Shown here one piece after another: positions 19,481 through 28,925 of a stretch of DNA of 64,000 bases. The DNA is from Sulfurospirillum multivorans DSM 12446 (GTDB lineage: Bacteria > Campylobacterota > Campylobacteria > Campylobacterales > Sulfurospirillaceae). Each line of letters opens with the position of its first letter. Position 1 is the first letter of the stretch. Below the pieces are notes generated by a model. That model was not told the origin of the DNA and did not search any database. It was given only the letters and a program-made list of their open reading frames with translations. The DNA lies in assembly GCF_000568815.1 (NCBI RefSeq), contig NZ_CP007201.1, positions 558,001 through 622,000 on the forward strand. Direction: 5' to 3'. A program made the position numbers and the translations under genes.

Positions 19481-19971
19481 CAGAGCTCAAAAATCCCTTT
19501 TTGGCGGTTTTTATAGATACTTCCATGGCTAGCAATCGCTCCGTGCATCGCAAGGTAGACGCCGTTTTTCTCTCTTACATGTAAATCACCCAGTGCCATC
19601 ATGAAATTCGCGGTTGCTTCGACGGTATCGATGCTAAAAGGCACCATTGCGCTTGTTAGAGAGATGATTTTGTCTTTTACATGTAAGGCTAAAAACGTGG
19701 CGGTCACATCCATCGTGTCAGTACCGTGGATGATCAAAACTTTACGAGCGGGTGATGCTTGAATCGTTTGAACGATCAGCTCACGATCCTCTTCGCTCAT
19801 CTCTAGGCTGTCTTTGTGAATGATGTTTAAAAGTTCATACGAAGTGTTGTAACAGTAGCGTAAAATGGACTCAACAGCGATGCCATCTTGAGGCACTTCA
19901 AGCTCTCCTTTGAGGGGATTGTAGCGTTTGTTAAACGTGCCACCGGTGTTGAGAATAAGGATTTTCTCCAT
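19477..19971 (-). CDS. Stand-alone asparaginase N-terminal domain
   Basis: 164 residues, about half the length of a normal L-asparaginase (~330). It retains the first catalytic threonine motif (NTGGTFNKRYN near residue 8) and the second (HGTDTMDVTA near 81), but the whole C-terminal domain and the active-site residues it supplies are missing. The reading frame ends cleanly and closely fits between dnaX (three-base gap) and the EI24 gene, so it looks like a genuine short protein rather than a fresh truncation. Two palindrome copies (19575, 19677) are read as Leu-His-Val. Catalytic activity is uncertain. Confidence 0.8.
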   Translation of the reverse strand: MEKILILNTGGTFNKRYNPLKGELEVPQDGIAVESILRYCYNTSYELLNIIHKDSLEMSEEDRELIVQTIQASPARKVLIIHGTDTMDVTATFLALHVKDKIISLTSAMVPFSIDTVEATANFMMALGDLHVREKNGVYLAMHGAIASHGSIYKNRQKGIFELC

Positions 19972-19974
19972 AAA

Positions 19975-21642
19975 TTAGACCTTTTGACGAATTTGAATTT
20001 TTTGAGGATCAAACAGCTCCGTGGCTTTTTGAACAAAAGGGGTGTTCAGCACCTCTTTGGCATCGATCTCTTTTTTATCTGCCATCAATGCACCTGCGGC
20101 ACAACTATCGCCCTGAGGTGCCTCTTCAAAGGCAAGATTTTCCATCATTGAGGAGCTTTGATCGTTGGCGTTGAACTCTGCTTCGCTCATTTGAAGCGCT
20201 TCGTTTGGGTCGAAAGTCGGTTCAGGCTCTGGAAGGCGCGATTGGATTTTCGTGATTTTTATTTTGGCTTCTACCCCAAAAAGATCTTGCACAAAATGTT
20301 TGATGATGCTATAGTGGGTATTGAGCGTTTTACTCGCTTCACCTTCGGCGTTAGAGGTAAGGGCCAATAATTCATCCTCAAAGCTGATAAACCGAATGTG
20401 CGTTTTAAAGCATTCGCCGAGTTCCGCGTTACGGTCAAACAGTTTGTCGCAAAGACGTGCAAAAAGCATTGCAGAAGTGACGCCTTGATCGTTTACATGT
20501 AAAGGCGCTTCCACCTTTGGTGTCGGTGTTTGCACACTTGTTTCTATCTCAGGTTTTGCCTGAGTTTCTGGAAGGTGATACTTCTCATTTTCAAGCGAAT
20601 CAATCATCTCTTCAACGGTTTTAATGTTGGTCGCCTCGATCATTTTAAAGAAGATCAGTGAAAGCACAAACCCATTGTTGGCGTTGATGTAAAGAAGGCT
20701 CTTTGCTTCACTGAGAATTTTGAAAAAACGCTCATACAACAGTGTTGAGAAACGGCGATCTTGTGCAAAAAAAGCATTTTTAAGATAGGCAATCAACTCA
20801 TCGATGACGATTTCGCACTCATAACTCTCAAGCTCTTTAATGAGGTGAAGCATCTCGTTTTTGTTTCCGCTTAAAAGGGTGGTAAAGATGGATTCAAGCT
20901 GATTTGGGTCTAAAAGCCCCAACATCGTCGCAACGTTCTCAGGGGTAATGTACCCTTTGGAGAAGATGATAGCTTGATCCATAAGCGTCAACGTATCGCG
21001 CAGTGAGCCATTTCCTGCGCGCGAAAGCATCTCAAGGGCTTCTTTTTCATACTCAATATTTTCAAGGTTTAAAATATGACAGAGGTGGTTGACGACGTCA
21101 CTTTGTTTGATCTGTTTAAAGCGAAAATGTTGTGCACGAGATAAAATCGTTGCAGGAAGTTTCAGTGGATCGGTCGTTGCGAGGATGAATTTCACATAAC
21201 TTGGAGGCTCTTCGAGGGTTTTTAAAAGTGCATTAAACGCTTGTGTGGTGAGCATATGGACTTCATCGATGATGAAGATTTTAAAGCGCGCACTGGTGGG
21301 TTTGTATTTGGTACTCTCGATCAGTTCACGAATATCGTCAATCCCACGATTCGATGCTGCATCCATCTCGATGATGTCGATGTGGCGGTTTTCATTCGCA
21401 CTGAGGCAGTGTTCACACACTTCGCAGGGTGTTGAGGTTGGTCCTTGGTCACACACGAGCGCTTTGGCAAAGATGCGTGCTGTGGAGGTTTTGCCACTGC
21501 CCCTAAGTCCTGAGAAGAGATAGGCGTGTGAGAGCCTATCTTGATTCAGTGCTAATGAAAGTGTTTGGGTGATCGACTCTTGGCCGATCAACTTATCAAA
21601 CGAGGAAGGACGGTATTTTAGAGCAAGTACTTGATGTGACAC
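19975..21642 (-). CDS. dnaX: DNA polymerase III subunit gamma/tau
   Basis: 555 residues, the clamp-loader ATPase. Walker A is GLRGSGKTSTA near residue 45; the zinc cysteines are CDQGPTSTPCEVCEHC (64-79); Walker B is IIDEVHMLTTQAFNALLKTLEEPP near 118; the sensor segment SRAQHF is near 165. The C-terminal third is the tau-like domain, with a variable linker around 365. I saw no convincing slippery A-run followed by a hairpin, so a separate gamma form is not predicted. Transcribed after rho, 19 bases downstream. Confidence 0.95.
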   Translation of the reverse strand: MSHQVLALKYRPSSFDKLIGQESITQTLSLALNQDRLSHAYLFSGLRGSGKTSTARIFAKALVCDQGPTSTPCEVCEHCLSANENRHIDIIEMDAASNRGIDDIRELIESTKYKPTSARFKIFIIDEVHMLTTQAFNALLKTLEEPPSYVKFILATTDPLKLPATILSRAQHFRFKQIKQSDVVNHLCHILNLENIEYEKEALEMLSRAGNGSLRDTLTLMDQAIIFSKGYITPENVATMLGLLDPNQLESIFTTLLSGNKNEMLHLIKELESYECEIVIDELIAYLKNAFFAQDRRFSTLLYERFFKILSEAKSLLYINANNGFVLSLIFFKMIEATNIKTVEEMIDSLENEKYHLPETQAKPEIETSVQTPTPKVEAPLHVNDQGVTSAMLFARLCDKLFDRNAELGECFKTHIRFISFEDELLALTSNAEGEASKTLNTHYSIIKHFVQDLFGVEAKIKITKIQSRLPEPEPTFDPNEALQMSEAEFNANDQSSSMMENLAFEEAPQGDSCAAGALMADKKEIDAKEVLNTPFVQKATELFDPQKIQIRQKV

Positions 21643-21660
21643 AGTGCAACCTTTAGGTTT

Positions 21661-23076
21661 TTAGTCATTCATAATAGATAAAAGTTCTTCATTGTCCTTG
21701 GTTTTAAGCATTTTAGCATACAAGAATTTAAGCGCTTCAATGTCATCCATTTGGCTGATAGCACTACGAAGTGCCCAGATTTTTTGAAGACGATCAGGGG
21801 AGAGAAGAAGCTCTTCTTTACGGGTTCCTGATTTCATAATGTTAATCGCTGGGTAAATTCTTCTATCGGAGATATTACGATCCAGAACGATTTCGCTGTT
21901 ACCAGTCCCTTTGAACTCTTCAAAGATAACTTCATCCATTCTACTTCCCGTCTCGATCAATGCGGTTGAAATGATGGTCAAACTACCACCAAATTCGATG
22001 TTTCTTGCCGCACCAAAAAAGCGTTTTGGTTTGTGCAATGCGTTGGCATCCACACCACCACTGAGCACTTTTCCACTCGAAGGTGTTACGGTGTTGTATG
22101 CACGTGCAAGTCGTGTGATCGAATCTAAAAGAATGATGACATCTTTGCCCATTTCAACGCGACGCTTGGCTTTTTCAATGACAAGATTGGCAACGCGAAC
22201 GTGGTTGGAGGCTGGCATATCAAAGGTTGAGCTGTAGACTTCACCTTGGACACAACGCTGCATATCGGTGACCTCTTCAGGTCGTTCATCGACAAGTAAA
22301 ACGATCAACTCCGCTTCGGGATGATTGCGTGAGATACCGTGTGCGAGCTCTTTCATAAGTTCGGTTTTACCACTTCGTGGAGGGGCAACGATCAGACCAC
22401 GCTGACCTTTACCGATAGGCGTAAAGAGATCAAGGGCACGACCTGTGATTTTCATCGGGTCGTATTCAAGTTTAATTTTTTCGGTTGGATACAGTGGTGT
22501 TAAGTTTTCAAAAAGAGGACGTTTCTTACTCTCAATAAGGGGAAGATAGTTGATCGCTTCGATTTTCAGAAGGGCGTAATAACGCTCTTGATCTTTAGGA
22601 GGTCTGACTTGTCCTGTGACGATGTCACCCGTACGAAGTGCAAATTTCTTAACTTGCGTACTGCTGACGTAGGCGTCATTGGCACTATCAGAGAAGTTGG
22701 CATCGGTGGCACGTAAGAAACCATACCCTTCACCCGCGATCTCCAAGATACCCGTAAACAGAATGAATCCACCTTGGTTGACTTGCGATTTTAAAATTTC
22801 AAACATCAAATCTTGGCGTTTTAATTCGTTGGGGTTTTCAATGCCAAGCTCTGTCGCGATCTCTAAGAGTTTTTCCAGTGGTGTGGTTCTAAGACCTTCG
22901 ATTTTGTAGCCATCGACGGGAACGTGCGTGCGCGTTTTGTTATAGTGGGTTGGTTTTGTTTGTCCGTTTCCGTTCGTGTTTCCGTTGGGTTGGGTTGTAT
23001 TCGCGCAGGATTGATTGTTTGAGGTAGGAGTGTTTCCGCTCATTGTGCCTTCTTTGTTGTTAGTTTGATCGTTCAT
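21661..23076 (-). CDS. rho: Transcription termination factor Rho
   Basis: 471 residues, the hexameric RNA helicase. The first ~45 residues are an Asn/Gln/Thr-rich low-complexity tail, longer than in E. coli. Then come the Rho N-terminal helices ([19 protein letters not shown] near 65), the OSB-fold RNA-binding part ([10 protein letters not shown] near 118), Walker [18 protein letters not shown] near 230, [15 protein letters not shown] near 263, and the C-terminal secondary site. It is followed by dnaX. A 199-base gap with an AT-rich promoter-like stretch separates it from uppS. Confidence 0.96.
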   Translation of the reverse strand: MNDQTNNKEGTMSGNTPTSNNQSCANTTQPNGNTNGNGQTKPTHYNKTRTHVPVDGYKIEGLRTTPLEKLLEIATELGIENPNELKRQDLMFEILKSQVNQGGFILFTGILEIAGEGYGFLRATDANFSDSANDAYVSSTQVKKFALRTGDIVTGQVRPPKDQERYYALLKIEAINYLPLIESKKRPLFENLTPLYPTEKIKLEYDPMKITGRALDLFTPIGKGQRGLIVAPPRSGKTELMKELAHGISRNHPEAELIVLLVDERPEEVTDMQRCVQGEVYSSTFDMPASNHVRVANLVIEKAKRRVEMGKDVIILLDSITRLARAYNTVTPSSGKVLSGGVDANALHKPKRFFGAARNIEFGGSLTIISTALIETGSRMDEVIFEEFKGTGNSEIVLDRNISDRRIYPAINIMKSGTRKEELLLSPDRLQKIWALRSAISQMDDIEALKFLYAKMLKTKDNEELLSIMND

Positions 23077-23275
23077 GAAGCTAGAGTCTCTTGTATGGTG
23101 AAAGGATTCCCAAAGATAGAGTTGCTTGAGTCGATTGTTATGAGACTACTTTGTGAGAATTCTAAAAAGTAGTGATGGTGTAATTTTAGTCAAAGCGGCA
23201 AGATTTGTCAAGGTGGGCTAAAGAGAAAAAAGATAAAATGGCGCTCATAAATTGTAAGCTCAAAAGAAGTAAAGA

Positions 23276-23953
23276 ATGAATGATTTAGTGCATTTGGCAA
23301 TTATTATGGATGGCAATGGCAGATGGGCTCAGCGTCAAGGCAAAGAGCGCTCTTTTGGACACAAAGAGGGTGCAAAAAAGGTACGCGAGATCACGAAGTA
23401 TGCCGCAAAAATGGGCATCAAATACCTAACACTCTACGCGTTTAGCACTGAAAACTGGGATCGCCCCAAAGCGGAAGTCACGGTTTTGATGAAACTGCTC
23501 TCCAAATATTTGCACAGTGAACTTCCAACTCTGTTAGAAAACAACATTCGTTTTGATGTCATCGGCGATATGAGCAAATTTTCCGCGTCACTTCAAAAAG
23601 AGATCGCGTATGCCAAAGAGATGACCGAGCACTGCACGGGGCTTAGGCAAGTCCTTGCGATCAATTATGGAGCGCACGATGAGATCCTTCGCGCGATCAA
23701 TAAATGTTTACATGTAAAGGGTGAAATCACCAAAGAGATATTAGAGTCCAACCTCGATACTGCAGGCATTCCCGATGTTGATCTTCTGCTTAGAACGGGA
23801 GGTGACTACCGTCTTTCAAACTTCTTACTCTGGCAGGCTGCGTACGCGGAACTTTTCTTCACAAAAACGCTTTGGCCAGAGTTTTCCACAGGCGAACTCG
23901 AAGCGATTATCTCCGAATACACATCCACCGAAAGACGTTATGGCAAAATTTAA
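23276..23953 (+). CDS. uppS: Undecaprenyl diphosphate synthase
   Basis: 225 residues. It extends farnesyl diphosphate to the C55 carrier lipid for peptidoglycan and glycan assembly. Motifs: IIMDGNGRWAQ near residue 8, ITLYAFSTENWDRP near 55 (here LTLYAFSTENW), and DLLLRTGGDYRLSNFLLWQAAYAELFF near 168. The ATG follows AAGTAAAGA. A TTACATGTAA copy at 23708 is read as Leu-His-Val. Slightly short compared with E. coli (253). Confidence 0.95.
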   Translation: MNDLVHLAIIMDGNGRWAQRQGKERSFGHKEGAKKVREITKYAAKMGIKYLTLYAFSTENWDRPKAEVTVLMKLLSKYLHSELPTLLENNIRFDVIGDMSKFSASLQKEIAYAKEMTEHCTGLRQVLAINYGAHDEILRAINKCLHVKGEITKEILESNLDTAGIPDVDLLLRTGGDYRLSNFLLWQAAYAELFFTKTLWPEFSTGELEAIISEYTSTERRYGKI

Positions 23954-23997
23954 TCTTTTTAATGTAAAAAACAAAAACGTGACACTTTAATTTTTGC

Positions 23998-24003
23998 TAT
24001 AAT
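23998..24003 (+). promoter_or_regulatory. -10 box of the GGDEF-EAL gene
   Basis: TATAAT preceded by TTTTTGC, 88 bases before the ATG of the large sensor gene. No convincing -35 is present. Confidence 0.5.
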
Positions 24004-24090
24004 AAGAAAGAATTACAAATATCATTAAATAGAATAGTGCTATACTGATCTTAGAAGTTTTGATAATTCGTTAAAATACAGTGAGTTATC

Positions 24091-27000
24091 ATGAAAAAGA
24101 TTATCGTAAGCCTCTTATTTTGTTTATGTCAATTTTTAAGTGCAGAAGAAGCTCTTCGCCTTGGAATTTTAGCCTTCCGCCCTAAAGAGCAAGCGCTGAG
24201 TCAGTGGCAACCTTTTGCAACTTACCTTCAAGATACTATCAAGAAACCTATTGCCCTTCACATCTACAATTACCCAGAATTTACACACGCCGTTGCCAAT
24301 CATGAAGTTGACATCATTTTAACCAATCCTGGGCATTACATTGTTCTCAAAAACAGGCATAAACTTTCCGCTCCTCTTGTGACACAAATCACTCAAAAAA
24401 ATCACACTATTCTCACCCAATTTGCAGGAGTCATTTTCACACGCCACGACTCACCGCTAAGAGCGCTGAACGATCTTAAAAACGTGAAAATTGCTGTCAC
24501 CAACACAGACTCTCTTGGCGGGTATCAGATGCAAGCGTATGAGTTGGCACTGAAGGGCATTATGCCCAAGCAGACGCATTTGGTAATCACAGGTATGCCC
24601 CATGATAAGGTCATTGAATCAGTTCTCTCACGTAAAGCCGATGTGGGATTTGTACGTACCAATGTTGTGGAAGATATGAGGGAAGAAGGCAAATTAGCGT
24701 TGTCCGATATTAAAATCATCAATGAACAAAACGATCTAAACTTCCCTTACATTCGCTCCACCAGACTTTATCCCGAATGGCCTTTGGTGGTGGTTGCAGG
24801 CTTTGATGAACATGTGGCACGCGCTTTAACGGTGGCGCTTTTGGCCCTTTCTCCTGAGAGTGAAGCGGCTAGAAGTGCGCAGATTTATGGTTTTACGGTT
24901 CCCGCGGATTATAAAGGGGTGGAAGATGCGCTCAGAACCCTTCGTGTACCGCCGTTTGAAGGGGCTCCAAAATTTACCTTAGCCGATTTTTGGGCGCGTT
25001 ATGCCAACCATATTGCCCTGATGCTCTTTGCTTTCCTCATTTTTCTGATGAGTGTTGGCTTTCAGTTGTACCGTCAAAACAAGCGTATTCGCCACAATGA
25101 AAAGCACCTACTTTTAGTTCAAGACAATCTGCAAAGCACTCTCGATGCCATTCCCGATGCGCTGTTTGAAATGAGCCTTGATGGGGTCTATTTCCGTGTG
25201 GGGCGAGCACATGCCAATGTGAGCGCCTCTTTGTCTCAAGAGATGATGGGTAAAAATGTGTATGAGATTTATCCCAAGGATGTTGCGGACATTTTTATCC
25301 AAGCACTGCGCGAAGCCGACCAAGAGGGGCATGCGTTTGGGTATCAATTTTCCATCGAAGAAAACGCTAAAACGCTCTGGTTTGAACTCTCGGTTTCAAA
25401 GAAAAAAGAGTCTCATGAGGTGGCGCATTTCATTGTTTTATCGCATGAAATCACCCACCGCAAAGAGGCAGAAGCAAAGCTCAAACTGGCTGCTAGTGTC
25501 TTTACCTACGCGAGAGAAGGGATTATGATCACCAACGCTTCGGGTGAGATCGTTGAGGTTAACGATACCTTTACCTGTATTACGGGCTATGAGCACCAAG
25601 AGGTGGTTGGGCAAAATCCACGACTGCTAAAATCAGGCAGGCAAAGTGAGTCGTTTTACAAACAAATGTGGCAATCCCTGCTTGAAAAAGGGCACTGGTA
25701 CGGCGAAATCTCCAACCGTCGTAAGTCGGGCGAAGTCTATGTGCAGATGACAAGCATCAGTGCCATCTACGATGAACATGAGGTCGTTCAATCCTATGTT
25801 GCGCTTTTTACGGACATCACAACGATGAAAGAGCATGAAAAGCAGTTGGAGTATGTTGCCCATTATGACGCGCTGACCTCGTTACCGAATCGTGTGTTAT
25901 TTGCCGATCGACTCAGACAAGCGATGGCGCAAACGGAGCGAAGGAAAAAAGAGTTGGCGGTTGTCTATTTGGATCTCGATGGCTTTAAAGTCATCAATGA
26001 CCAATACGGGCATCACGTAGGTGACGAGCTTTTAGTCATTATCGCCGAGCGTATGCAAGAGGCATTGCGCCAAGGTGATACCATTTCAAGGCTTGGTGGC
26101 GATGAGTTTGTGGCTGTTTTGACCGACCTTTCCAATCAAGACGAGTGCATCCCCATCTTAGATCGCCTTCTTAAAGCAACGTCTGATCCTATCGTGATCG
26201 ATAAAAATATCATCCAAGTCTCCAGCAGCATCGGCGTGACCCTTTACCCCAAAGATGGTGTCGATGCCGATCAGCTTTTACGGCACGCTGATCTTGCGAT
26301 GTATCAGTCGAAACAATCGGGAAAAAACCGTTACCACTTTTTTGACGTCGAGTCTGATCGTGCGATCAAAAAACACAATGAGAGCCTTGAGAGCATTTTA
26401 TCGGCGATTATCAATGATGAATTTTTGCTCTACTATCAACCCAAAGTAAACCTTGAAACACGTGAACTTGTTAGTGTCGAGGCGCTGATACGGTGGCAAC
26501 ATCCCGAAAAAGGCTTCTTGCTTCCGCACGCTTTTTTGCCGATCGTGGAAGATCATGTTCTGAGCATTAGGCTTGGCGAATGGGTCATCGAGCGAGCATT
26601 TAAGCAGATGAGCGCTTGGATCAAAGAGGGGCTCAGCCTCTCGGTAAGCATCAACGTGGGTGCTCGTCAACTGCAAGACTCAAGTTTTACAGAGTATCTG
26701 CAAACGATGTTGCTGCGTTATCCCGATGTGCCCGCGCACCTTGTTGAGTTGGAGATCTTAGAGACGAGTGCCCTTGAAGATATGGTGCATGTTTCGCAAA
26801 TCATGCACGCGTGTAAAAGCCTTGGGGTACGTTTTGCACTGGATGATTTTGGGACGGGGTATTCGTCGCTGAGTTATTTGCGAAAATTGCCAATCGATAT
26901 TTTGAAAATAGACCAAAGCTTTATCTGCAATCTGTTGCATGACAACGACGATCTCGCCATTGTCGAGGCGATTGTGGGCTTAAGCAAAGCATTTGATCTT

Positions 27001-27147
27001 CACGTGATTGCCGAAGGTGTTGAAACGCAAGAACACGCAGAACTACTCTTAAAACACGGCTGTGAGTTAGCCCAAGGTTTTGGCATCGCCCGCCCGATGC
27101 ATCCCGATGCCATCATCGCTTGGAAAGATTCGAGTCTTTACATGTAA
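24091..27147 (+). CDS. Diguanylate cyclase/phosphodiesterase with periplasmic PhnD-like sensor and PAS domains
   Basis: 1018 residues. Order: signal peptide (1-18), PhnD/phosphonate-binding-like periplasmic domain (about 20-280, beginning LRLGILAFRPKEQALSQWQPF), transmembrane segment (about 306-330), two PAS domains (about 345-460 and 465-585), GGDEF domain with intact RLGGDEFVAVL (near 667) and EAL domain with EALIRW (near 796) and DDFGTGYSSLSYL. Both catalytic signatures are intact, so it could make or degrade cyclic-di-GMP; the substrate-binding domain implies control by a small periplasmic ligand. Its stop codon lies inside a TTACATGTAA copy (27138-27147). It stands alone, with its own promoter. 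Confidence 0.93.
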   Translation: MKKIIVSLLFCLCQFLSAEEALRLGILAFRPKEQALSQWQPFATYLQDTIKKPIALHIYNYPEFTHAVANHEVDIILTNPGHYIVLKNRHKLSAPLVTQITQKNHTILTQFAGVIFTRHDSPLRALNDLKNVKIAVTNTDSLGGYQMQAYELALKGIMPKQTHLVITGMPHDKVIESVLSRKADVGFVRTNVVEDMREEGKLALSDIKIINEQNDLNFPYIRSTRLYPEWPLVVVAGFDEHVARALTVALLALSPESEAARSAQIYGFTVPADYKGVEDALRTLRVPPFEGAPKFTLADFWARYANHIALMLFAFLIFLMSVGFQLYRQNKRIRHNEKHLLLVQDNLQSTLDAIPDALFEMSLDGVYFRVGRAHANVSASLSQEMMGKNVYEIYPKDVADIFIQALREADQEGHAFGYQFSIEENAKTLWFELSVSKKKESHEVAHFIVLSHEITHRKEAEAKLKLAASVFTYAREGIMITNASGEIVEVNDTFTCITGYEHQEVVGQNPRLLKSGRQSESFYKQMWQSLLEKGHWYGEISNRRKSGEVYVQMTSISAIYDEHEVVQSYVALFTDITTMKEHEKQLEYVAHYDALTSLPNRVLFADRLRQAMAQTERRKKELAVVYLDLDGFKVINDQYGHHVGDELLVIIAERMQEALRQGDTISRLGGDEFVAVLTDLSNQDECIPILDRLLKATSDPIVIDKNIIQVSSSIGVTLYPKDGVDADQLLRHADLAMYQSKQSGKNRYHFFDVESDRAIKKHNESLESILSAIINDEFLLYYQPKVNLETRELVSVEALIRWQHPEKGFLLPHAFLPIVEDHVLSIRLGEWVIERAFKQMSAWIKEGLSLSVSINVGARQLQDSSFTEYLQTMLLRYPDVPAHLVELEILETSALEDMVHVSQIMHACKSLGVRFALDDFGTGYSSLSYLRKLPIDILKIDQSFICNLLHDNDDLAIVEAIVGLSKAFDLHVIAEGVETQEHAELLLKHGCELAQGFGIARPMHPDAIIAWKDSSLYM

Positions 27148-27151
27148 AGCC

Positions 27152-27165
27152 TTGATTGAGATCAA
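27152..27165 (+). promoter_or_regulatory. FNR/CRP-family operator upstream of hcp
   Basis: TTGAT, TGAG, ATCAA: a perfect TTGATNNNNATCAA box. It lies about 35 bases before a plausible -10 (TAAGAT at 27192-27197). The centre is about 45 bases before the predicted start site, fitting an activator position. Hybrid-cluster protein genes are commonly controlled by FNR-family regulators responding to low oxygen or nitrosative stress (HcpR, NssR, FNR). Which member binds here is unknown. Confidence 0.65.
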
Positions 27166-27225
27166 TCAATGACTTACTTCTCTCCTCTTGCTAAGATGCT
27201 GGAAATTTTTCAAAGAGGATAAAAA

Positions 27226-28557
27226 ATGTCTTTAAACATGTTATGTGATCAATGCTCTATGAGTGCCATCGGTGGCTGCGGTTCTAAAGGTCAAGAGGTA
27301 GGAACCTGTGGCAAAGATGCCAACTTAGCGAAACTTCAAGACATCATGATTTACGGTCTTAAAGGTTTGAGTGCTTATCGAACACACGCCAATGAATTTG
27401 GTGCCAATACCAAAGAAGTCGATGACGTCATCGCTCAAACACTTTACTTTACACTGACCAATGTTAACTTCAACTTTGACGACCACATCGCTCAACTGAT
27501 GAAAATCGGCTCTGCGGGTGTTAAAATGATGGACATCCTAAGTGATGCACACACCTCTCACCTTGGCGTTCCAACGCCTGTTCAAATCAGTCAAAACAGA
27601 GCGGAAGGTAAAGCGATCTTAGTAAGCGGTCACAATCTTGACATGTTCTTAGAGCTTTTGAAACAAACTGAAGGTAAAGGCATCAATGTTTATACGCATT
27701 CAGAAATGCTTCCAGCCCATGCGTATCCTGAGCTTAAAAAATACCCTCACCTTAAAGGTAACATCGGTAAATCATGGTTTGATCAAACCAAACTCTTTGA
27801 AGAGTGGGGCGGAACGATCATCGTAAACACCAACTGTATCGTACCTCCAAAATCAAACTCAACCTACATTGATAGACTCTATACGTACGACATCGTAGGC
27901 ATCAAAGAGGGCAAAAAAATCCACAATAACGATTTTAGCGAAGTCATCGCTCAAACATTGGCACTTTCAGATGTCACAGGTTTTGACAGTAACGAAACAC
28001 TCGTAACAGGTCACCACTATAAAACCATCCTTGGTCTTGCACCTCAAATTCTTGAAGCAGTTCAAGCAGGCAAAATCAGCCAGTTCTTCGTCATCGCAGG
28101 TTGTGACGCTCCAGGAAGCGGCGGCGAATACTACCGAAAAATGGCAGAGAGCCTTCCAAATGACTGTGTCATCTTGACTTCAAGTTGTGGTAAATTTAGA
28201 TTTAACGACATCGACTTTGGAACCGTTGCAGACACAGGCATTCCTCGCTACCTAGACCTCGGTCAATGTAATGATAGCAATGGCGCTGTTCACATCGCTC
28301 TAGCCCTTGCCGGCGCACTGGGTGTGACAGTACACGATCTTCCAGTTTCTATCGTTCTTAGTTGGATGGAGCAAAAAGCCGTTCTTATTCTTCTAGGACT
28401 CTTTAGCCTTGGCATCAAAAATATCTACCTAGGACCAAAACCACCACAATTTGTCAATGACGACATCTTCGCGTTCTTGCAAGAGAACTTTAATTTGCAT
28501 TTGACGGATGATGCGGCATCAGATGTGGAAAAATTACTGCTTAAAAAACCTGCATAA
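27226..28557 (+). CDS. hcp: Hybrid-cluster protein (hydroxylamine reductase), short class III type
   Basis: 443 residues against about 550 in E. coli, matching the class III form that lacks part of the N-terminal helical domain. The first Fe-S cluster ligands are in LCDQCSMSAIGGCGSKGQEVGTC near the N-terminus. The hybrid-cluster ligands lie in the C-terminal two thirds (VNTNCIVPP, AGCDAPGSG, SSCGKFRF, GQCNDSNGA). Hcp reduces NO and hydroxylamine and protects against nitrosative stress, as expected for a nitrate/nitrite-respiring organism. No hcr reductase gene is adjacent. The ATG follows AAGAGGA. It has its own FNR-type box. Confidence 0.95.
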   Translation: MSLNMLCDQCSMSAIGGCGSKGQEVGTCGKDANLAKLQDIMIYGLKGLSAYRTHANEFGANTKEVDDVIAQTLYFTLTNVNFNFDDHIAQLMKIGSAGVKMMDILSDAHTSHLGVPTPVQISQNRAEGKAILVSGHNLDMFLELLKQTEGKGINVYTHSEMLPAHAYPELKKYPHLKGNIGKSWFDQTKLFEEWGGTIIVNTNCIVPPKSNSTYIDRLYTYDIVGIKEGKKIHNNDFSEVIAQTLALSDVTGFDSNETLVTGHHYKTILGLAPQILEAVQAGKISQFFVIAGCDAPGSGGEYYRKMAESLPNDCVILTSSCGKFRFNDIDFGTVADTGIPRYLDLGQCNDSNGAVHIALALAGALGVTVHDLPVSIVLSWMEQKAVLILLGLFSLGIKNIYLGPKPPQFVNDDIFAFLQENFNLHLTDDAASDVEKLLLKKPA

Positions 28558-28560
28558 GGT

Positions 28561-28639
28561 TTACATGTAAAGATGGGGAAGCCTTTAAAAGGCTTTCCTG
28601 AACTTCTTACCCCCTTCATCTTTACTTTACATGTAAAGA
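28561..28639. terminator. Nested hairpins with flanking palindromes after hcp
   Basis: Two TTTACATGTAAAG copies (28561-28570 and 28627-28636 cores) flank a region in which GTAAAGATG pairs with CATCTTTAC. An inner hairpin is GGGAAGCCTT, TAAA, AAGGCTTTCC. The whole stretch can fold on either strand. It probably ends hcp transcription. Confidence 0.5.
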
Positions 28640-28700
28640 AGAAAAAGCTTTGAAAAAATATGCTAAAATGGACTTATTAAAGATCAATAAGGAGCATAGG

Positions 28701-28925
28701 ATGAGCACAACAGTTACCATTAAGTCATCGAAACGAAGCGGTAAACCTTGCATTAGAAATTTACGAATTACGGTTTATGATGTACTCAATATGCTTGCAA
28801 ACGGTATGAGTTACGATGAAATTTTAGAAGACTTCCCAAAACTGACTAAAGAAGACATTTTAGCCGCCCTTGCTTATGCCGCCGATAGAGAGCATAAAAC
28901 GCTTACGGCAAAACTCAGTGCATAA
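28701..28925 (+). CDS. DUF433 antitoxin (VapB45-like)
   Basis: 74 residues from the ATG at 28701, which has AAGGAG ahead. The frame is open further upstream but lacks a ribosome-binding site there. GKPCIRNLRITVYDVLNML and GMSYDEILEDFPKLTKEDILAALAYAADRE are the DUF433 helix-turn-helix signature. It overlaps the DUF5615 gene by eight bases, the usual DUF433/DUF5615 pair, a probable type II toxin-antitoxin system. A TAAAAT -10 lies near 28660. Confidence 0.88.
   Translation: MSTTVTIKSSKRSGKPCIRNLRITVYDVLNMLANGMSYDEILEDFPKLTKEDILAALAYAADREHKTLTAKLSA

Noticed and set aside
19975-21642. Programmed frameshift in dnaX
   Set aside because: No clear slippery run followed by a stem-loop was seen; the single frame reads through the tau-like region.
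28561-28639. CRISPR or tandem repeat array
   Set aside because: Only two palindrome copies with different intervening sequence; no regular spacing or spacers. No CRISPR-like array was seen anywhere in the window.
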